Assembly (NCBI RefSeq): GCF_025291715.1 | Contig: NZ_JAMBIZ010000025.1 | Coordinates: forward strand, 1 to 54,216 | DNA: 54,216 nt | Source: Metasolibacillus sp. | GTDB taxonomy: Bacteria > Bacillota > Bacilli > Bacillales_A > Planococcaceae | Direction: 5' to 3' | In this document: positions 24,942 to 34,877 of the stretch, one piece after another | Layout of the letters: every line of letters starts with the position of its first letter | Numbering within the stretch: position 1 is the first letter of the stretch | Position numbers and translations under genes: made by a program | Notes under the pieces: model-generated | The model's input: the letters and a program-made list of their open reading frames with translations, nothing else | Databases searched by the model: none | Told to the model about the DNA's origin: nothing

Positions 24942-26722
24942 ACGTTAGCTGTTTCGAATGTCACAATCGCTTCAATGAACTGTGCTCCATACTTTTCAAG
25001 CTTGCTTTCTCCTACACCGCTAATCGCTAAAAATTCTGCGGCATTTTGCGGGCGCTTAGCACACATATCATGCAATGTTTTATCAGAGAAAACAACGAAT
25101 GGTGGCACGCCCTCTTGTTTAGCAATCGCCATACGGACAGCACGCAGCTCCTCGAATAACGGATCTTTATCGTGCACGACTTGCTGTACAACAGCTTGTC
25201 TACGATAAACACGTACATTGCCTAGCAGTACCTCTTTTCCGCGCTCTGCCACAAAGATTGTTGGAAACTGCCCATTGCTTACCGCAATTAGCTGCTCTGC
25301 GATTAAAAACTCAATAAAGTTAGCAATATCCTTTGCTGACATCGCCTTTAAAATGCCGTATGTCGGCAATTTATCAAAACGAAACTCTGTGACCTTTTTA
25401 TTGCGTGAGCCTGCCAGCACTTGAGCGGTAATCGTTTTACCGAATTTTTGCCCCATACGCACGATACAAGACAGCACCTTTTGTGCATCCTCTGTGACAT
25501 CCTCTTTCGGTCTTGCATCTGCACAATTGCTGCATTGTCCACATCCCTCCGCATTTTCCTCGCCAAAATAGCTAATGATATATTGCTGTAAGCAGTTTTC
25601 TGTATGACAGTAATCAACCATTTGCTGCAGCTTCGTCAGCTCCAATGGAATGCGTGTGCGATCCTGTGCTTGGTCAATTAAAAAACGCTGTGTTTGCTCA
25701 TCGCTAGAGGCATACAACAAAATACATTCACTTGGCAAGCCATCTCGTCCTGCCCTACCTGCCTCCTGATAGTAGCTCTCCATATTGCGTGGCATTTGAT
25801 AGTGCAGCACGAAGCGCACGTTCGTTTTATTAATGCCCATGCCAAATGCATTCGTTGCAACCATTACTTGTGCTTCATCCTGTAAAAAACGATTTTGCTC
25901 ATCTGCGCGCGACACTTCATCCATGCCACCATGGTATTTGGCAACACGCACGCCCATTTTGCTAATTTGTTCATATAAAGAATCAACCGCTTTACGTGTT
26001 GCTGCATAAATAATGCCCGCTTCAGATTGGCTATTTTTCAAGAATTGCTTTACATAGGCATCCTTGCTAATACCCGACTGTACTGAAAAGCGCAAATTGC
26101 TACGTGCAAAGCCTGTAATAAAGGTATGCTCCTCTTGAATGGCGAGTATCGAGCGAATATCATCACAAACGGTTGGCGTTGCTGTTGCCGTTAATGCTAC
26201 AACGGTTGGACGCTCCGCCCAGAGCTGTAGCACATTTTGGATATTGCGATAGCTTGGTCGAAAATCATGTCCCCATTGCGAAATACAATGTGCCTCATCA
26301 ATGGCAATTAAAGGTACTTTAATCGTCGCCAAGGTTTGACAAAAATAATCATTATCTAAGCGCTCTGGTGCAATATATAGCATTTTAATGCGACCGTTGC
26401 GCACATCGCGCAGCACGTCCTGCACTTCCTCCATCGATTGTGAGCTATTTAAAAAGGCTGCTGGCACACCACTTGCGACAAGCATATCTACTTGATCTTT
26501 CATCAGTGAAATGAGCGGCGATATAACAAGCGTCGTTCCCTCTAAAGAGAGAGCCGGAATTTGATAGCATAGTGATTTTCCACCACCTGTTGGCATAACA
26601 ACTAATGTATCAATACCATCCAGCACTTGAGCGATGGCTTGCTCTTGCCCTTCTCGAAATGATTCATAGCCAAAATACGTTTGTAAATGTTTTTTGGCTG
26701 CTTGCATTTTCAAAACGTTCAA
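24938..26722 (-). CDS. recQ: ATP-dependent DNA helicase RecQ
   Basis: The 594-residue enzyme has all RecQ modules: Walker A in TGGGKS, IDEAHCISQWGHDFRPSY, the second RecA-like lobe with QEAGRAGRDG, a zinc-binding cluster (NCLQQYI, CGQCSNC), a winged helix and a C-terminal HRDC domain (about 515-590). It unwinds DNA 3' to 5' in repair and fork restart. The start is TTG 26722 or TTG 26713, both near AAGGGGG. It sits 14 bases behind the lyase gene and between two 22-bp direct repeats. Confidence 0.96.
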   Translation of the reverse strand: MNVLKMQAAKKHLQTYFGYESFREGQEQAIAQVLDGIDTLVVMPTGGGKSLCYQIPALSLEGTTLVISPLISLMKDQVDMLVASGVPAAFLNSSQSMEEVQDVLRDVRNGRIKMLYIAPERLDNDYFCQTLATIKVPLIAIDEAHCISQWGHDFRPSYRNIQNVLQLWAERPTVVALTATATPTVCDDIRSILAIQEEHTFITGFARSNLRFSVQSGISKDAYVKQFLKNSQSEAGIIYAATRKAVDSLYEQISKMGVRVAKYHGGMDEVSRADEQNRFLQDEAQVMVATNAFGMGINKTNVRFVLHYQMPRNMESYYQEAGRAGRDGLPSECILLYASSDEQTQRFLIDQAQDRTRIPLELTKLQQMVDYCHTENCLQQYIISYFGEENAEGCGQCSNCADARPKEDVTEDAQKVLSCIVRMGQKFGKTITAQVLAGSRNKKVTEFRFDKLPTYGILKAMSAKDIANFIEFLIAEQLIAVSNGQFPTIFVAERGKEVLLGNVRVYRRQAVVQQVVHDKDPLFEELRAVRMAIAKQEGVPPFVVFSDKTLHDMCAKRPQNAAEFLAISGVGESKLEKYGAQFIEAIVTFETANV

Positions 26723-26731
26723 TTCCCCCTT

Positions 26732-26753
26732 TTAGTTTACATAATAATATTAT
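26732..26753. repeat. 22-bp direct repeat, right copy
   Basis: It is identical to 24920-24941. It contains the 3' end (Asn-Ile-Ile-Met-stop) of the lyase gene and lies just upstream of recQ. Confidence 0.85.
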
Positions 26754-27591
26754 GAGCGAAATTGCTCGCTAATTGTAATTTTTCCTCATCAATGCCTGTA
26801 GCAATATCCATTTTATGCATCAGCTCAACTAGCTTATTTGTTGAAATATTACCTGTTGCCCCAGGTGAAAATGGACAACCCCCTAGTCCGCCAACCGAGC
26901 TGTCGAAGGCAGTAATGCCCGCCTGTAGCGCAGCAATCGTATTGGCATAAGCAAAGCCATTCGTATCATGGAAATGCGCAATAAATTTCAAGCTTGGAAA
27001 ATCCTCACGCAATTTTGCAAAGCGCTCATAAACCATTCTCGGCGTCGCCTGTCCATTCGTATCCCCAATCGAAATTTCATCCACTCCATGCTCTGCAAAA
27101 TGGCGAACGACACGTGTGACCTGCTCATAGGAAATAGCTCCTTCATATGGGCAGCTAAAGCACATTGACACATAGCCACGCACAAATAAATTGTGCTGCT
27201 TTGCTACTTGGAACATGTCTGCACATTCCTGCAAAGAATCCTCAATTGAGCGACGAATATTACGTTCATTGAATGTTTCACTTGCGCCAACAAACACTGC
27301 GATTTGCTGCACCCCAGCAGCTAATGCAAGCTGCAATGCCTTCATATTCGGTGTCAATACAAGAAAATCAATGCCTAAGCTTTTCGAGAATGCCACAATT
27401 TCCTGCGCATCCGCCATTTGTGGGACAGCTTTCGGATGCACAAATGAAGCTGTTTCAATGCGCTTCACACCCGTTTTCACCAACTGCTCAATCAATTGCT
27501 TTTTTTGTGCTGTTGGTACAAATTTAGCTTCGTTTTGCAAACCATCCCTCGGTCCAACCTCTGTAATCTCAATCATCTTTGGAAAATACAT
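26737..27591 (-). CDS. Hydroxymethylglutaryl-CoA lyase-like enzyme
   Basis: The 284-residue TIM-barrel enzyme has the lyase motifs EVGPRDGLQNE, HFHDTNG and the active-site cysteine region GGLGGCPFSPGATGN. HMG-CoA lyase cleaves HMG-CoA to acetoacetate and acetyl-CoA, in leucine breakdown. Relatives such as YngG end in a longer GKPLPSR-type tail; this copy stops at NFAHNIIM, about 15 residues short, exactly inside the 22-bp repeat. The core is complete, so activity is still likely. ATG 27591 follows GGTGGGAG. Confidence 0.88.
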   Translation of the reverse strand: MYFPKMIEITEVGPRDGLQNEAKFVPTAQKKQLIEQLVKTGVKRIETASFVHPKAVPQMADAQEIVAFSKSLGIDFLVLTPNMKALQLALAAGVQQIAVFVGASETFNERNIRRSIEDSLQECADMFQVAKQHNLFVRGYVSMCFSCPYEGAISYEQVTRVVRHFAEHGVDEISIGDTNGQATPRMVYERFAKLREDFPSLKFIAHFHDTNGFAYANTIAALQAGITAFDSSVGGLGGCPFSPGATGNISTNKLVELMHKMDIATGIDEEKLQLASNFAHNIIM

Positions 27592-27660
27592 CTATCTCCC
27601 ACCCCTTATTCGCATATACTATTACCTTACCTGAAAAACTGTAAAGACGTCAAAGTAAAT

Positions 27661-28827
27661 TCATGCATTTTTCCCTGCACGACGAATCGCTAAAACAGCA
27701 CAAAATAATGCACAAATTAATATAACAAACATGACTTTCGTATAAAAATGACTTTGTAGCATGTCATAAACAAAGCCAATCAATAATGGCATAATCGCAC
27801 TCATCATAAAGCCACCTGACATGACCATGGAGCTCCAAGCGTTCGCTTCCTGGTTATTGCGTGCTTCATTTAATGGTAATGTTAAGGCAAGTGGGAATAA
27901 GCCACCTAATGTCACCCCTAATAGCATGGCCCCCACCCAAATAGCGACAGTCGCATTCATAAATAAGCAGGCAGCGCCTACTCCGCCGACTGTTAACAGC
28001 ACAAATAACCACATCATTGGATTCGGATACTTTGCCAGCACGCTTGGCAATAATGCGTTGGTTGTCAACTGTACAAGTGACATTACCGTTAACACCGTTC
28101 CTGCTGTTACGATAGAAAATCCTTGTGCCATCGCTACAGGCGCTAACCAAGTCGTTAATGAAAAGAACAGCGATGCTTGTAGACCAAAGAATAGCAAGAG
28201 CAGCCATGCTTTTTTCGTTCTCCAAGGATTGCGCACCTCTGGTGACAATTGCGCAAAAAGTGTCACCCCTTCCTCACGCTTCAATGCGACAAGCCAAATA
28301 ATAATCGCTGCTATGGCAAGTGCACTCCACACACCTAAGGCGATTGTCCATTGACCGAAATACTCATAAAAAATAGCTGTAAAGCCCGCACTTAAAGCCG
28401 CACCTGTGCCCATCGCTAAAGAATAAATGCTGACAACGGTTCCGACGTTATGTGGAAAATACATTTTAATAAAGGTATTCAGCATGGGGCTAATAATGGC
28501 AATCGCAAAGCCTACTAGCAAGCTCGTTATAAGCAGCATGCTATAATTCGTGACAAACATCCGAGCAAATGTAGCAACACCAATCAGGGCAATCAGTAGC
28601 ACAATGGAGGATCGATAGTCAAAGCGGCGCTGCATCGGTACAGCAAGCGGCGCAAACAGCCCCATACAAAAAACAGGAATCGCTGTTAACAAGCTGACCT
28701 GTGTTCCTGAAATATGTAAATCTGCACGAATCGTATTTAAGACAGGACCAATTGATGTAATCGCTGGTCGTAAATTAAGCGATACAATAAAAATGGCAAT
28801 GATGAGCAATAGCTTTTTATGTTTCAT
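27661..28827 (-). CDS. MFS transporter of the CynX/NimT family
   Basis: The 388-residue protein has 12 predicted helices and the family start SLNLRPAITSIGPVL, plus GLFPLALTLP in the second half. CynX/NimT proteins handle cyanate, 2-nitroimidazole or related small compounds; the actual substrate is unknown. ATG 28827 follows GAGGAA. It is probably monocistronic, ahead of the lyase gene on the same strand by about 70 bases. Confidence 0.9.
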   Translation of the reverse strand: MKHKKLLLIIAIFIVSLNLRPAITSIGPVLNTIRADLHISGTQVSLLTAIPVFCMGLFAPLAVPMQRRFDYRSSIVLLIALIGVATFARMFVTNYSMLLITSLLVGFAIAIISPMLNTFIKMYFPHNVGTVVSIYSLAMGTGAALSAGFTAIFYEYFGQWTIALGVWSALAIAAIIIWLVALKREEGVTLFAQLSPEVRNPWRTKKAWLLLLFFGLQASLFFSLTTWLAPVAMAQGFSIVTAGTVLTVMSLVQLTTNALLPSVLAKYPNPMMWLFVLLTVGGVGAACLFMNATVAIWVGAMLLGVTLGGLFPLALTLPLNEARNNQEANAWSSMVMSGGFMMSAIMPLLIGFVYDMLQSHFYTKVMFVILICALFCAVLAIRRAGKNA

Positions 28828-28959
28828 TCAAAATTCCTCATTTCTTTGGTAACTTCCTTTAGTAAGTTAAGCACAAATTTTTCACAATTTCTATATCGTA
28901 TTTCTTCATTTCCTTTATGGAGAAGTTACGCTATAATAGAAAGTATTGTGTACAAATAA

Positions 28960-30606
<1,647 letters not shown>

Positions 30607-30612
30607 TCCACC

Positions 30613-30655
30613 TAAAAAAGAGGCTTCTCATTGTCAGAGAAGCCTCTTTTTCCTG
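30613..30655. terminator. Bidirectional terminator
   Basis: A 14-bp stem (30616-30629 with 30637-30650) with T runs separates the ABC-F gene from the convergent oxidoreductase gene. Confidence 0.88.
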
Positions 30656-30683
30656 AAGATAATCAAACCAAACCTGTCTATAC

Positions 30684-31322
30684 TTACTGTGCTTCGCCAA
30701 CAACTGTAAAACGCTCATTGATATGCTGAGGATTTTCAATTTCATCCACTACCGCAATCGCATAATCTGCATAGCTAATATAGCTCTCGCCTTTCGAATT
30801 AACCAAAAGGTGGTCTTTTCCAGATTGGTATGCACCCGTTCTCTTTCCTTCTGCATCAAACATGGCAGATGGGCTAATAAATGTCCATGTAATAGTAGCC
30901 GTTTCCTGCAACTCTTGTAAATTGCGTCCTTGCCCTTTCGCAGTCGGGGTAAATATATCTGGAAAGTCAGGTGTTTCCATGACCATAAGCGTTTTGTTTT
31001 CATCTACGTAAAGGCTTCCTGCCCCACCTACAATAATTGCTCTTGTATCAGTTCCTTTTAGTGCCTCAATTAGAGCATGCCCTGCATCAACATGCGCCTG
31101 CTCCTCACCAAGGGGCGCACCGAATGCATTCACAACTACTTCAAATTCTTTCACATCATCAGATGTCAAATCAAAAATAGTTTTTTCCATTACCACAATA
31201 TTTTTATCATCAATTTTTGAAGCATCTCTTACAATAGCCGTTACTTCATGTCCACGACTAACAGCCTCTTTCAAAATAAGACGTCCAGCTTTACCGCTTG
31301 CGCCAATGATTGCAATTTTCAT
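30684..31322 (-). CDS. NAD(P)-binding atypical short-chain reductase (YwnB-like)
   Basis: The 212-residue protein has a Rossmann fold starting IIGASGKAGRLIL, with GGAGSLYVDE and a late WTFISPSAMF stretch, as in the YwnB/NmrA-like group. Length matches YwnB. It is divergent from an Rrf2-family gene, the same pairing as ywnB-ywnA in Bacillus subtilis. The substrate is unknown; roles in quinone or electrophile stress are plausible. ATG 31322 follows TTAGGAGG. Confidence 0.88.
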   Translation of the reverse strand: MKIAIIGASGKAGRLILKEAVSRGHEVTAIVRDASKIDDKNIVVMEKTIFDLTSDDVKEFEVVVNAFGAPLGEEQAHVDAGHALIEALKGTDTRAIIVGGAGSLYVDENKTLMVMETPDFPDIFTPTAKGQGRNLQELQETATITWTFISPSAMFDAEGKRTGAYQSGKDHLLVNSKGESYISYADYAIAVVDEIENPQHINERFTVVGEAQ

Positions 31323-31347
31323 GTTAAGATCCTCCTAAGAATAAAAT

Positions 31348-31461
31348 AACTTGTAACCATACAAGTTACCTGTAATCATATTAATTACATTTAAGGCATA
31401 TGTCAATACTTTTTTTATTGCTACTACAATTGAATTATACTTGTAATAAAATGAATTACAG
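31348..31461. promoter_or_regulatory. Operator-like repeats between the reductase and the Rrf2 gene
   Basis: AACTTGTA-ACCA-TACAAGTT (31348-31367) is a perfect palindrome. ACCTGTAAT nearby at 31367-31376 recurs as its reverse complement ATTACAGGT close to the regulator gene. These repeated ACTTGTAA/CTGTAAT units fit multiple binding sites for the divergently encoded Rrf2 repressor. Confidence 0.55.
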
Positions 31462-31502
31462 GTGTATTATTATGTTACATGTATACATGAAAGGTGATTA
31501 AA

Positions 31503-31934
31503 ATGTCAATTAGTAGTCGATTTTCTGTAGGTATTCATATATTAGCTCTTATTGAAATAAATAAAAGTGGGATAAGTACGTCAGAGTTTTTAGCTGGAAG
31601 TGTCAATACAAACCCTGCTGTCATCAGAAAAATTATGGGGATGCTTAAAACTGCGGGCTTAGTAAATGTTCGACCTGGTGTTGCAGGAGCTGAGCTCGCG
31701 AAAGAATTATCTGAAATTACATTGTTTGATGTTTATAAGGCTGTAAATGTTGTACAGGAGAAAGAATTATTTACTGTACATGATAGTCCAAATCCTGAAT
31801 GCCTCGTCGGTAGGAACATCCAAAATACTATTGAACCATTATTCGCATCAGCTCAATTGGCGATGGAAAAGGTTTTAAAAAGTCTTACTTTAGAGGATGT
31901 TGTAAAGGATATTGCCACGAAAGAAAATATCTAA
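31503..31934 (+). CDS. Rrf2-family transcriptional regulator (YwnA-like)
   Basis: The 143-residue winged-helix protein shows the Rrf2 pattern SSRFSVGIHILALIEI and NPAVIRKIMGMLKTAGLV. Only one cysteine (PECLVG) is present, so no Fe-S cluster like that of IscR is expected. A single reactive cysteine could sense electrophiles, which is inference. ATG 31503 follows AAAGGTG. It likely represses itself and the divergent reductase. Confidence 0.88.
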   Translation: MSISSRFSVGIHILALIEINKSGISTSEFLAGSVNTNPAVIRKIMGMLKTAGLVNVRPGVAGAELAKELSEITLFDVYKAVNVVQEKELFTVHDSPNPECLVGRNIQNTIEPLFASAQLAMEKVLKSLTLEDVVKDIATKENI

Positions 31935-31953
31935 TCTGTTACAAGAGAAACTT

Positions 31954-32000
31954 CATACCAGTTGCCCTAAAACCTGTGGCAACTGGTATGCTCTCTTTAA
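31954..32000 (+). terminator. Terminator of the Rrf2 gene
   Basis: A 13-bp stem (31954-31966 with 31978-31990) is followed by CTCTCTTTAAT. Confidence 0.75.
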
Positions 32001-32017
32001 TACGCTCTGCTCACAAA

Positions 32018-32050
32018 TAAAAAAACCACTCAATTAAGAGTGGTTTTCTT
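32018..32050 (-). terminator. Terminator of the first csp gene
   Basis: A 10-bp stem (32022-32031 with 32038-32047) is followed on the minus strand by a long T run. Confidence 0.85.
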
Positions 32051-32056
32051 CGTAAA

Positions 32057-32257
32057 TTATAGTTTTACGATGTTAGCAGCTTGAGGTCCGCGTTGGCCTT
32101 CTTCTACTGTGAATTCAACTTTTTGGCCTTCTTCAAGTGATTTGAAACCTTCACCTTGGATAGCTGAGAAGTGAGCGAATACGTCTTGACCGCCTTCTAC
32201 TTCGATGAATCCGAAACCTTTTTCTGCGTTAAACCATTTTACTGTACCTTGTGTCAT
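32057..32257 (-). CDS. csp: Cold-shock protein (66 aa)
   Basis: A single CSD fold with RNP1 KGFGFIEV and RNP2 DVFAHFSAI binds single-stranded nucleic acid and acts as an RNA chaperone. ATG 32257 follows GGAGGTCATT; the longer frame is not needed. The gene has a long leader of about 140 bases that contains a terminator-type hairpin. A near-identical paralogue lies at 38509 with the same leader design. Confidence 0.96.
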   Translation of the reverse strand: MTQGTVKWFNAEKGFGFIEVEGGQDVFAHFSAIQGEGFKSLEEGQKVEFTVEEGQRGPQAANIVKL

Positions 32258-32306
32258 TTGAATGACCTCCATTAATTGTATTAAATAAAATCTTATTACT
32301 CGAATC

Positions 32307-32372
32307 GAAAAAAAATCACATATTACAAAAAGTATCTATCAAAACACGATTACTCTTTGTAATATGTGATTT
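32307..32372 (-). promoter_or_regulatory. Leader terminator hairpin of csp 1
   Basis: On the minus strand a 22-bp stem (32351-32372 with 32313-32334, one G-U pair) is followed by eight T. It lies between promoter and start codon and should stop transcription unless overridden. The arm TCACATATTACAAAGAGT is shared with the second csp leader. Confidence 0.82.
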
Positions 32373-32406
32373 CATGTCTTCTTTTACAGTTGATTTTATT
32401 AACTTA

Positions 32407-32435
32407 ATCTTAAAACAATATCCACCATTTGTCAA
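32407..32435 (-). promoter_or_regulatory. Promoter of csp 1
   Basis: TTGACA (32435-32430), 17 bases, TAAGAT (32412-32407) on the minus strand. Transcription would start near 32400. Confidence 0.72.
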
Positions 32436-32524
32436 GCACAAAACGAATATAATTTATTATTAGCAGGTTTATGCTCAAAGAAAAAGTGGTAAAGTGTTAA
32501 AAACCCCAAAAGGAAGTGGTAAAA

Positions 32525-33127
32525 ATGCGTTACTTCTTTTTGTTTTGCACCATGCTATTTTTAGCGAGCTGTAGCAATGAAACACAGCCAATTGAAAGCC
32601 CACCTACCGAAAAGCAAACAAATGAATTGCAGCTCTTTTTTAAAGAAGATGGCTCTACCGCATTTTTTGAAGGTGAAGGCAATGAATTTGCTAGCTATAC
32701 GGAGCAAACATTTTGGCTTAGCTCTGATTACGTCCATGTCCGCATTGATAATGGCGGTGCTACTATTAATAAAGTGTATCGAATTACAGGTACAGCAATC
32801 GAATTAATATTTCAGGAGGTGGAGGATGTCGCTCAGTTCGATGAGGCTGCACTCGACACATACCAAGTGATTTCAACGCTCCTAAAAGCCCCAATTGATA
32901 TTGGACAGTCTGAGGATAATTGGACAATTACCGACACCTCTGCACCAATAGACACACCTTATCGCACCTTTGACGATGCGATTGTCATTGTGAAAGAAGT
33001 TGAAAATATAACTGAAACAAACTATTATGTGCGCGGCTATGGATTAGTGAAAAGTGTTACGGAAATGGTGGATGGTGATGAGGCATTTGTTGTTTCTTCT
33101 ACGTTGAAAGAGCTTGAGGTTGAATAA
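32525..33127 (+). CDS. Putative lipoprotein (200 aa)
   Basis: The signal peptide ends in LFLASCS, giving a lipidated cysteine near 17. The mature region begins with a linker rich in proline, glutamate and threonine, then a beta-rich domain with repeated aromatic residues and no motif I recognise. ATG 32525 follows AGGAAGTGG. A terminator hairpin (33141-33149 with 33159-33167) follows. The stretch 33170-33380 shows no gene. Confidence 0.78.
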   Translation: MRYFFLFCTMLFLASCSNETQPIESPPTEKQTNELQLFFKEDGSTAFFEGEGNEFASYTEQTFWLSSDYVHVRIDNGGATINKVYRITGTAIELIFQEVEDVAQFDEAALDTYQVISTLLKAPIDIGQSEDNWTITDTSAPIDTPYRTFDDAIVIVKEVENITETNYYVRGYGLVKSVTEMVDGDEAFVVSSTLKELEVE

Positions 33128-33140
33128 TAAATTGTTTAAG

Positions 33141-33172
33141 AGAGCTGACGAGCAGAAGGTCAGCTCTTTCTC
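33141..33172 (+). terminator. Terminator of the lipoprotein gene
   Basis: A 9-bp stem AGAGCTGAC/GTCAGCTCT is followed by TTCTC. Confidence 0.65.
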
Positions 33173-33388
33173 ATTGCTATTTGCATATTTGCTGTTTTTT
33201 CTCGTATGATATTTTGAAAATGCTGGATGAATCATAATTATTCTACAATCATTAACACTAATTGAATCCAAAGTAGCGAGGTTATCCAGCTATATTACCT
33301 CACAGTATTTTCAATATACACTATAAGAAATTGTTATTTTTACAGATAACTGTATAATAATCATGACTATATAAAAAGGAGCATCTAT

Positions 33389-33604
33389 TTGAAAAATACA
33401 AAGCTCAGAATCATTTGGATGATTCCAAATATATTTTGTTACCTCATGTTACTAGGCTTTGCAACCTTTGTCTTTATAAACGCAGAAGGATTAATGGCCA
33501 TTGATAGGCTTACAATATGGGTCATTGCATTATTCGCGTTATTATTTGTTTCGTTATTTGGAAGTTATCGAATTTGGACTTGGATCAAGGAAGGCAAAAT
33601 GTAA
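33389..33604 (+). CDS. Small two-helix membrane protein (71 aa)
   Basis: TTG 33389 follows AAAGGAGC. Two hydrophobic segments (about 8-30 and 42-62) with a short charged loop suggest a small integral membrane protein; the C-terminus ends in a basic WIKEGKM. It precedes the TmrB-like gene by 27 bases and is probably in the same transcript. The family is not recognised. Confidence 0.65.
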   Translation: MKNTKLRIIWMIPNIFCYLMLLGFATFVFINAEGLMAIDRLTIWVIALFALLFVSLFGSYRIWTWIKEGKM

Positions 33605-33631
33605 TCTATTTATTTTAAAGGAGCTTAGAAA

Positions 33632-34159
33632 ATGATTATTATGATTAATGGCGCATTTGGTGTAGGAAAAACAACCATTGCCACAAGGCTACAAAATGAA
33701 ATTGACAACAGCATGCTTTATGACCCGGAGGAAGTTGGCTATTTGCTGCGCAATGTGGTGCCTCTCGATATTAAGAAAATGGAATCCCCTACCGGTGATT
33801 TTCAAGATTTAGCATTATGGAAAGAGCTAACGGTTGAGATGGCACAGCATTTGATGAAAAATTATCAGCGTCATCTTATTGTGCCGATGACCATTCGCAA
33901 ATTTGACTATTTTCAATTTATTTATGACGGCTTCAAACAAATTGATGAAGCTACCTACCATTTTTGCTTATCCGCAAGTAAAGAGACCATTTACGAAAGG
34001 CTTAGACTGCGTGGTGAGGAGGAGGGCAACTGGTGCTTCCAGCAAACGGACAAATGCTTGAAGGCCTATCATACATATGATTTCAGTGAATATATCGATA
34101 CTGAAAATATGATGGTAGAGACCATTGTACATACGATTAAAGAAAAATTGGTCTTGTAG
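33632..34159 (+). CDS. tmrB: TmrB-like P-loop protein (tunicamycin-resistance family)
   Basis: The 175-residue protein has Walker A GAFGVGKTT and the TmrB features YDPEEVGYLLRNVVP, LIVPMTI, and SASKETIYERLRLRGEEE with WCFQQTDKC. TmrB of Bacillus subtilis is a membrane-associated ATP-binding protein that gives tunicamycin resistance. The similarity runs along the whole length, though this protein is about 20 residues shorter, with a shorter C-terminus. It follows the small membrane gene. Confidence 0.85.
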   Translation: MIIMINGAFGVGKTTIATRLQNEIDNSMLYDPEEVGYLLRNVVPLDIKKMESPTGDFQDLALWKELTVEMAQHLMKNYQRHLIVPMTIRKFDYFQFIYDGFKQIDEATYHFCLSASKETIYERLRLRGEEEGNWCFQQTDKCLKAYHTYDFSEYIDTENMMVETIVHTIKEKLVL

Positions 34160-34285
34160 TGAAAGCCTTTTGCTTTTGCCATGCATGTGCAAAATGCTAT
34201 TGTATCAATTTCAATCGGCTTCAATAAGTGCTTTTACACGTTTTGCCTAGCTAATTATTTTGACGTTTTTAGGAGGAGTTTCCCT

Positions 34286-34441
34286 TTGCATATTGGCTTA
34301 ATTATTATTTTAATATTAGTGTTTTGTATTGTTCTATATATCATTATTGAAAAAGCGGTTAGTAGAGGGATTGATATTTCTGAAACGAATGAATTGCTGC
34401 GAAAAATTTCAAAGCAATTGGAGGAGCAAAATAAAAAATAG
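34286..34441 (+). CDS. Small single-helix membrane protein (51 aa)
   Basis: TTG 34286 is preceded by AGGAGGAG at 34271-34278 with good spacing. One N-terminal helix (2-21) is followed by a charged helical tail, SETNELLRKISKQLEEQNKK, likely a short coiled coil in the cytoplasm. Upstream in-frame ATG 34181 lacks a ribosome-binding site. The function is unknown. Confidence 0.65.
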   Translation: MHIGLIIILILVFCIVLYIIIEKAVSRGIDISETNELLRKISKQLEEQNKK

Positions 34442-34560
34442 TGGTGCAAAAGAAGGAGCCATGTTCAAAAACAAAAGCCTTCCTTCACCTCACTACTTTG
34501 CTCTTGATTTACTATATAAAAAGCAAAAGACTGCTGCTAGCCTTTTGCTTTTTTGCCTAG

Positions 34561-34749
34561 TTACCAAACAAACCCTACTGGCCAAGTGGCAACTTTATAG
34601 AGACCTGCTAGGTTATGGCGCTCCGCCATTTTTTCTAACAGGTCGACTGTTTGCTGATAGGTATCGTTATTGATTGCCTCAAATGGCTCGTCAATTTGGA
34701 TATAGCCAGACGTCAGCTCAGCTAAATGAAAGGCGTACTGAAAAATGGA
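34561..34749 (-). pseudogene. 3' remnant of an unknown gene
   Basis: A frame of about 62 codons ends at TAA 34561-34563 and reads AELTSGYIQIDEPFEAIN and LAGLYKVATWPVGFVW, which looks like the C-terminus of a real protein. Upstream it meets a stop at 34750-34752 with no start. A hairpin AAAGCAAAAG/CTTTTGCTTT (about 34520-34555) follows as terminator. A plus-strand hydrophobic frame (34767-34955, 62 codons, two helices, weak start) abuts it and may be another fragment. Confidence 0.45.
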
Positions 34750-34877
34750 TTAGCTTAGGGTTAATAATGATGCTTTCAGATATGCCTATTTTATTTGTGC
34801 TGTCCTTTTTTATCGTTGGGCATCTACATAACGACGCAGTTGCTGGAAGTATGGCAGCAATTATTTATAGTTTCATT

